From positions 1 through 11,675 of the forward strand of contig DASVES010000523.1 in NCBI GenBank assembly GCA_036380435.1: 11,675 bases of DNA. Direction: 5' to 3'. The DNA comes from DASQDT01 sp036380435 (GTDB lineage: Bacteria > Acidobacteriota > Blastocatellia > Pyrinomonadales > Pyrinomonadaceae). Positions 7,582-11,675 of the stretch are shown here, one piece after another. The position numbers and the translations under genes were made by a program. The notes beneath the pieces are model-generated. The model had not been told where the DNA came from. It saw nothing but the letters and a program-made list of their open reading frames with translations, and ran no database searches. How positions within the stretch are numbered: the stretch's first letter is position 1; every line of letters starts with the position of its first letter.

Positions 7582-8248
7582 ATGTTCCCTCGTTCCAGCC
7601 GTAGCGGCCGATGAGCGGGACGAAGGCGCAGGGGCCGTGCTCCTCCGTCTCGTAGCCTTCTTCTTTCCTGACGACGCGGATGAGTTGCTGCGACTCGCGC
7701 GTGGCCCCCACGGGAAGCACAAGCCGTCCGCCGACCTTCAACTGCGCCAGCAGCGGCTCGGGCACCTCGGGGCTGCCGGCGGCGACGAGTATCGCGTCGT
7801 ATGGGCCGTGGGCGCTCCAGCCGAACGTGCCGTCGAAGCATTTCACCGTCGCGTTGTAAATCCCGAGCGAGCGGATGCGCGCCTGCGCCTCGCGCGCCAG
7901 TTCCGCGATGCGCTCGATGGCGTAGACCTGTCCGGCCACTCTCGCCAGCACCGCCGTCTGGTAGCCCGAGCCGGCGCCGATCTCCAGGACGCGGCTGTCC
8001 CTGTCCACCTCCAGCAGCTCCGTCATGCGGGCGACGATATAGGGCTGCGAAATGGTCTGGTTGGCGGCGATGGGGAGCGCGTGGTCGCCGTAGGCGCGGC
8101 CCTGTAGGGCCTCGGGCACGAAGAGGTGGCGCGGCACGGCGCGCATCGCGTCGAGGGCGCGCGGGTCGCGGATGTGGTAGTGGTCGCGCAGGCGCTCGAC
8201 CATCCGCTCGCGCGGGATGCGTAACTGTGCGGACTGCGGATTAGACAA
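7580..8248 (-). CDS. pcm: Protein-L-isoaspartate O-methyltransferase
   Basis: Pcm transfers a methyl group from S-adenosylmethionine to abnormal L-isoaspartyl residues in aged cytoplasmic proteins and so starts their repair. The 222-residue product matches the family along its whole length. It shows AVPRHLFVPEA (37-47), QTISQPYIVARMTELL (64-79) that forms the substrate-binding region, the SAM motif I VLEIGAGSGYQTA (87-99), DG at 119-120, and GGRLVLPVG (163-171). The frame's first start is a TTG at 8248 with AAGG 9 bases upstream. The next ATG (Met16) has no better site and would trim conserved N-terminal sequence, so I kept the TTG. It follows surE by 64 bases, a pairing conserved in many bacteria; the nlpD and rpoS genes found beyond it in enterobacteria are absent here. 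Confidence 0.95.
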   Translation of the reverse strand: MSNPQSAQLRIPRERMVERLRDHYHIRDPRALDAMRAVPRHLFVPEALQGRAYGDHALPIAANQTISQPYIVARMTELLEVDRDSRVLEIGAGSGYQTAVLARVAGQVYAIERIAELAREAQARIRSLGIYNATVKCFDGTFGWSAHGPYDAILVAAGSPEVPEPLLAQLKVGGRLVLPVGATRESQQLIRVVRKEEGYETEEHGPCAFVPLIGRYGWNEGT

Positions 8249-8312
8249 ACCGAAAAACCTTTTGACTGCAACGGGCCGCGCCCGAAAGCGGATGCTTCTT
8301 GCGCGGGAAGAC

Positions 8313-9110
8313 TCAGGCGCGGCTGACGGGGCTGTCTTCGTCCTCGCCTACTCCAGCGCCGTCGGCGCCGATGAGGTTCCAGGCGGCGAGCGTGGGCAGC
8401 TCGGCGTGGTTCGTCATGTCGCTGCGGAGCGGAGTGACGGAGATGTATCCGTGCTCGACGGCGTAGTAGTCCGTGCCGTCCTCGAAGGTGGAGCTGTAGT
8501 ACTCCTCGCCAATCCAGTAATACGCCTTGCCGCGCGGGTCGATGTGCTCGCTGATGATCGGCCGCGCGTTCTTAATTCCCTGCCGCGTCACGCGCACGCC
8601 CTTGAGCGGCCCGGCGGGGACGTTGACGTTGAGGAGCGTCCCCTCGGGGAGGCCCTCGTTCAGCGCCTTGCGGACGGCGACGACGGCGAAACGCGCCGCC
8701 TCCGTGAAGTCGAAGTGCTCGCGCGCGACGAGGCTGAAGGCGATACCGGGGACGCCGAGAATCGTCGCCTCGAGCGCCCCGGCGACGGTGCCCGAGTACG
8801 ACGCGTCGTCGCCGAGGTTCCCGCCGTGGTTGATGCCGGAGACGCAGATGTGCGGATGTTCTTCCTCGGGGAGGATGCGGTGGAGCGCGAGCGTCACACA
8901 ATCAGTCGGGGTGCCGTCCACCGTCCAGTGGCGTCGGTCGATGTGGCGGATACGCAGGGGCCGCGAGAGCGTGAGACTGTGGGAGGCGCCGCTCATCTCG
9001 GAGGCCGGGGCCACCGTGTAAACGTCGCCTACCTCGCGCAGCGCCTCTTCGAGCTTCGTCAGGCCGTCAGAATGAATCCCGTCGTCGTTCGTCAGAAGAA
9101 TACGAAACAT
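8313..9110 (-). CDS. surE: 5'/3'-nucleotidase SurE
   Basis: SurE is a metal-dependent phosphatase that dephosphorylates nucleoside 5' and 3' monophosphates, and in some species short polyphosphate. It is linked with stationary-phase survival. The 265-residue product begins MFRILLTNDDG, with metal-binding D9 and D10. It contains MSGASHSLTL with S40, DGTPTDCV (65-72) and VSGINHGGNLG (90-100) with N94, the remaining metal ligand. Length is normal. An acidic C-terminal tail (GEDEDSPVSRA) is the only odd part. The ATG is fixed by the conserved N terminus. No good Shine-Dalgarno is visible, and a promoter candidate predicts a leader of only about 12 bases. The gene heads the surE-pcm unit. Confidence 0.96.
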   Translation of the reverse strand: MFRILLTNDDGIHSDGLTKLEEALREVGDVYTVAPASEMSGASHSLTLSRPLRIRHIDRRHWTVDGTPTDCVTLALHRILPEEEHPHICVSGINHGGNLGDDASYSGTVAGALEATILGVPGIAFSLVAREHFDFTEAARFAVVAVRKALNEGLPEGTLLNVNVPAGPLKGVRVTRQGIKNARPIISEHIDPRGKAYYWIGEEYYSSTFEDGTDYYAVEHGYISVTPLRSDMTNHAELPTLAAWNLIGADGAGVGEDEDSPVSRA

Positions 9111-9128
9111 AAAATTAAAGCCGAACCC

Positions 9129-9157
9129 ATTACAGCTTAACGCCGCGAATTATTCAA
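9129..9157 (-). promoter_or_regulatory. Candidate sigma-70-type promoter of surE
   Basis: On the minus strand TTGAAT (9157-9152), a 17-base spacer and TGTAAT (9134-9129) match the -35 and -10 consensus at 4 and 5 of 6 positions. A start near 9122 gives a leader of about 12 bases before the surE ATG. This is sequence match only. Confidence 0.45.
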
Positions 9158-9250
9158 GCAAGCGGCCGTCACCGGTTCATTTCCAGCGGTCTGTTGTGCG
9201 GACGATATTTTAAACCGACTCTCATCTTATTACCGCGCCGGCCGCAAACG

Positions 9251-9290
9251 AAAGCCCCGCGACCGTCCGAGCAACGCGTCGCGGGGCTTT
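9251..9290. terminator. Bidirectional intrinsic terminator after the radical SAM gene
   Basis: AAAGCCCCGCGAC and GTCGCGGGGCTTT form a perfect 13-bp stem around a 14-base loop. Each strand ends the stem in TTT; on the plus strand the run extends to TTTT. On the minus strand it lies about 26 bases after the radical SAM stop and separates that gene from the surE promoter. Confidence 0.85.
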
Positions 9291-9316
9291 TCTCCTCGAA
9301 GCCTTCGGCCGTCAGT

Positions 9317-11356
9317 TTAGGCGTTAGCGGACTCCTTGCTCCGCGACAGGCCCTGAATCTGGACGGGCTTGTTCTTCTCCACGTCCGAGGCGCCGAGCTT
9401 CTGCTTCAGAACCATCTCCTGATAGAGACGGCGCATCATCGCAGCCTCCTCGGCGGCCGTCTTCGGCCCTTCCATCTCCGGCTTGTGCGGGCGCTGGAGG
9501 TCAACTTCGTTGAGGACGAGGTTGACCGGCTTCTCAAACTCCATCCCAACTTCCTTACCCTTGGCGAAAATCTCGTGGCGGCCGTTCTCCTTGTACCACT
9601 GCGCGACGGTCGCGTTCTGGTGCATCTGCTCGATGATGTTGCGCCAGCCGATCCCGGTGTTGTAGGCGCAGAAGGAGATTTCGCCCTCCTGCGTGCCGTA
9701 GGGGATGATGCACATCTCGGTGCGGCGGAAGTCGTAGTTGAATAAGTCCTGGAACCACATGCCGGCGATGAAGAGGAAGTTCCAGCGGTCGGAGCGGCGC
9801 GCCTTGATGTCTTCCTCGGTGCGCTTGCCGTCCACGCGGCCGTAGGTCTTGCCGGTGAGTCCGAACGACTTGTCGAACTTCTTGAACAGCTCATAGAGCG
9901 AGAACTGCGACGGAGCCTTGTAGGGATCGTAGTGCTTGAGCAGCGTCAGCCCCATCATGAAGTTCGACGCCCACTTGCCGCGGCCGGCGTCCGTGATCCT
10001 CTTCATGTCGTGTACGAGGCCGGGGATGTTCAGGAACTCCGGCACCGGCGCCATCTCCTTCGTCTCCTTGTCGATCATCACGGCCGTGCCCACGCCGCAA
10101 TTCGGGTGGCAGCCGCAGGAGACCTGTCCCCACTCGGCATCGGGGCCGTGCGCGAGGTCGGCGAAGTCGGCGAAAGCCCCCATCAAGCTCAAGGGGAACC
10201 AGTCGCGCGTCGGCTCGGTGATGCCGACCTGCTTTTTAACGTCCTGCGCGAGGTGCGACAGGGTGTAGCGCTGCTGCATGCGGCGCTCGTCGGTGATCTC
10301 CTCGTCGCGACCCGTGAAGGAGACGGGCTGGAAGGAGAGGAAGGCGATCTTCTTCGGGTTCTCCAGCGCGAAGCGGATGACGGAGCCGACCTGATCGTTG
10401 TTGATGCCGTTGACAATCGTGATGACGAGCACGATCTCGACGCCCGCCTCGTGCAGGTTATCGATGGCCCGCAGCTTCACGTCGAAGAGGTTGCCGACCT
10501 GGCGGTGCGCGTTGGCGTCGTTGCCGATGCCGTCGAACTGGAGATAGGCGTAGCGCAGGCCGGCGGCCGCCGCCTCGCGGCAGAACTCTTTGGACTTCGC
10601 GAACTCGATGCCGTTCGTCGCGCACTGGACGGAGTTGTAGCCGACCTTACGCGAGTACTTGATGGAGTCGAGGAAGTAGGGCGAGATGGTCGGCTCGCCG
10701 CCGGAGAACTGCACCGACATCTGGCGGCGCGGCTTGATCGAGATGGCCTTGTCGAGAATCTCCTGAATCTCCTCGAACGACAACTCGTGGACAAAGCCGA
10801 CCTGGTTGGCGTCCATGAAGCACGGGTCGCACATCATGTTGCAGCGGTTCGTCAGGTCGATGGTCAGCACCGACCCGCGGCCGAACTTGATGGACGAGGA
10901 GCCGTGGTTGTGGAGCTTCTCGTCGTTGTGAGCCTGAATGTCGCGCCCCGGAAACATCGTCTCGATGTGCTTGAGGAACTTCGAGTCAATCGCCATGATG
11001 TCCTCGAAGTGGCCGTGGGTGGGGCAGTCCTTGACCATCCAGATTTGGCCGTCGCGCTCGATGATCTGCGCCTTGATCTCGCCGATTTTCTCGTTGATGA
11101 GTTCGGAGGGGTCGATCACCTCCATGCTCAAAATCCTCTGGCGCGCCTCGATAACGCACTTCGGGCAGAGCGAGTCGGTCGTGCGTGGGAAGCCCAGCGG
11201 CGGCTTCGACTTTTGCCACGACTTGAGGATCGGCTTGTCAGACCACTTGGGCGTGAAAGGCTTGCCGGGCCGGTACTGGTTGAAGAACTGGACGGTGTTG
11301 AAGAGACCGCCCGCGACGGCCGTCAGCCCCTTCTCAGCGTACTTAATCGGTTTCAT
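9317..11356 (-). CDS. Radical SAM protein of the MJ0619/tetraether lipid synthase (Tes)-like family
   Basis: This 679-residue enzyme should bind a [4Fe-4S] cluster and S-adenosylmethionine and carry out radical chemistry. The radical SAM motif CX3CX2C is C172, C176 and C179 in DLTNRCNMMCDPCF, followed by SGGEPT (218-223). Extra metal sites are suggested by SLCPKC (C64, C67), DCPTHG (C111), CGCHPNCG (C414, C416, C420) and C549/C563 in MCIIPYG and ISFCAYN. This cysteine layout and the phrase FQDLFNYDFRRTEMC strongly recall archaeal MJ0619/Tes, which joins lipid tails into membrane-spanning tetraethers and uses several iron centres. In bacteria, relatives are proposed to make membrane-spanning lipids such as iso-diabolic acid in Acidobacteria; that link is inference. 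AAGGA lies 7 bases before the ATG. The gene stands alone between its terminator and a gene-free stretch. Another radical SAM reaction remains possible. Confidence 0.85.
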   Translation of the reverse strand: MKPIKYAEKGLTAVAGGLFNTVQFFNQYRPGKPFTPKWSDKPILKSWQKSKPPLGFPRTTDSLCPKCVIEARQRILSMEVIDPSELINEKIGEIKAQIIERDGQIWMVKDCPTHGHFEDIMAIDSKFLKHIETMFPGRDIQAHNDEKLHNHGSSSIKFGRGSVLTIDLTNRCNMMCDPCFMDANQVGFVHELSFEEIQEILDKAISIKPRRQMSVQFSGGEPTISPYFLDSIKYSRKVGYNSVQCATNGIEFAKSKEFCREAAAAGLRYAYLQFDGIGNDANAHRQVGNLFDVKLRAIDNLHEAGVEIVLVITIVNGINNDQVGSVIRFALENPKKIAFLSFQPVSFTGRDEEITDERRMQQRYTLSHLAQDVKKQVGITEPTRDWFPLSLMGAFADFADLAHGPDAEWGQVSCGCHPNCGVGTAVMIDKETKEMAPVPEFLNIPGLVHDMKRITDAGRGKWASNFMMGLTLLKHYDPYKAPSQFSLYELFKKFDKSFGLTGKTYGRVDGKRTEEDIKARRSDRWNFLFIAGMWFQDLFNYDFRRTEMCIIPYGTQEGEISFCAYNTGIGWRNIIEQMHQNATVAQWYKENGRHEIFAKGKEVGMEFEKPVNLVLNEVDLQRPHKPEMEGPKTAAEEAAMMRRLYQEMVLKQKLGASDVEKNKPVQIQGLSRSKESANA

Positions 11357-11675
11357 TCTTTGTTCCTTCTCTCGTTTTCCGCAAAGGCCCGTTGGAGTAC
11401 CGCGCGGCTCAACATAAACACACGAAATTCATCAAGACGGTTTTGATGCCGCGCTCTCTCGAATTCGCCTCTTTAATTCTCTTGCTGCCAGACAGGAAGG
11501 CTCTGAAGCGTAAACGCCCTTTTGCCGGGCGGTTCATTCAAAACCGAGAACATTACGCGCCGCTAGTACAGAAAGCAAGCGCCTATGAATGCCTGAAGGC
11601 GACAGCACACACGTCACTCAAGACGTTTGTACCGTCGCTCTCACCAAACTCCCTTGTAATCCTGCTGCCGCTAAA
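11357..11675. other. Stretch without a recognisable gene
   Basis: These 319 bases lie upstream of the radical SAM gene and reach the window edge. Only short open frames occur. On the minus strand two frames enter from the edge and stop after 30 and 18 codons, so the tail of an outside gene cannot be excluded. No tRNA and no convincing promoter were seen. The region should contain the promoter of the radical SAM gene. Confidence 0.5.

Noticed and set aside
8272..8284. Small palindrome CGGGC-CGC-GCCCG between surE and pcm
   Set aside because: Five pairs with a three-base loop and no T-run; expected by chance in GC-rich DNA.
9932..11446. 504-codon plus-strand open frame
   Set aside because: It lies antisense to the radical SAM gene, has Leu/Val/Arg/Asp-rich sequence without motifs, and is explained by GC-rich codon use on the opposite strand.
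11515..11531. Hairpin CGCCC-TTTTGCC-GGGCG
   Set aside because: Only five base pairs with no proper T-tract; too weak to call a terminator.

Overview
The window is GC-rich and densely coded, and every confident gene reads on the minus strand. Compact overlapping genes, a very large FecR-type anti-sigma protein, TTG/GTG starts and a bacterial homologue of tetraether-lipid synthases together suggest a Gram-negative Acidobacteriota member, perhaps Blastocatellia. This placement is an inference from gene content, not a phylogenetic result.

In transcription order (right to left), positions 11675-11357 hold no recognisable gene. Next is a 679-residue radical SAM enzyme (11356-9317) with the cysteine layout of the archaeal MJ0619/Tes family, closed by a strong bidirectional terminator (9251-9290). 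A sigma-70-like promoter then leads into surE (9110-8313), pcm (8248-7580) and a DedA-family membrane protein (7491-6790), an arrangement suited to stationary-phase nucleotide and protein repair plus membrane maintenance. Between pcm and the DedA gene is a long inverted repeat built of 7-bp units. A tRNA-Pro(CGG) gene follows with its own promoter, which overlaps the DedA stop codon, and its own intrinsic terminator. Positions 6337-6624 carry, on the plus strand, what looks like a remnant of the 3' part of a lost gene.

The left half is a regulatory and transport block. An ECF sigma factor is translationally coupled (ATGA overlap) to a 903-residue membrane protein with a zinc-finger anti-sigma N terminus, a FecR domain and a large C-terminal domain. 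After a 161-bp gap holding three hairpins comes an ABC-2 type export operon: ATPase, six-helix permease, and a second ATPase cut by the left window edge. All three ABC genes overlap and are probably translated together. Their position behind the sigma/anti-sigma pair suggests, but does not prove, shared regulation of an envelope function.

The most interesting items are the Tes-like radical SAM protein, the oversized anti-sigma protein, the heptad-built inverted repeat, and the hairpin that could hide the ribosome binding site of the first ABC gene. No CRISPR array, insertion sequence or phage gene was seen.
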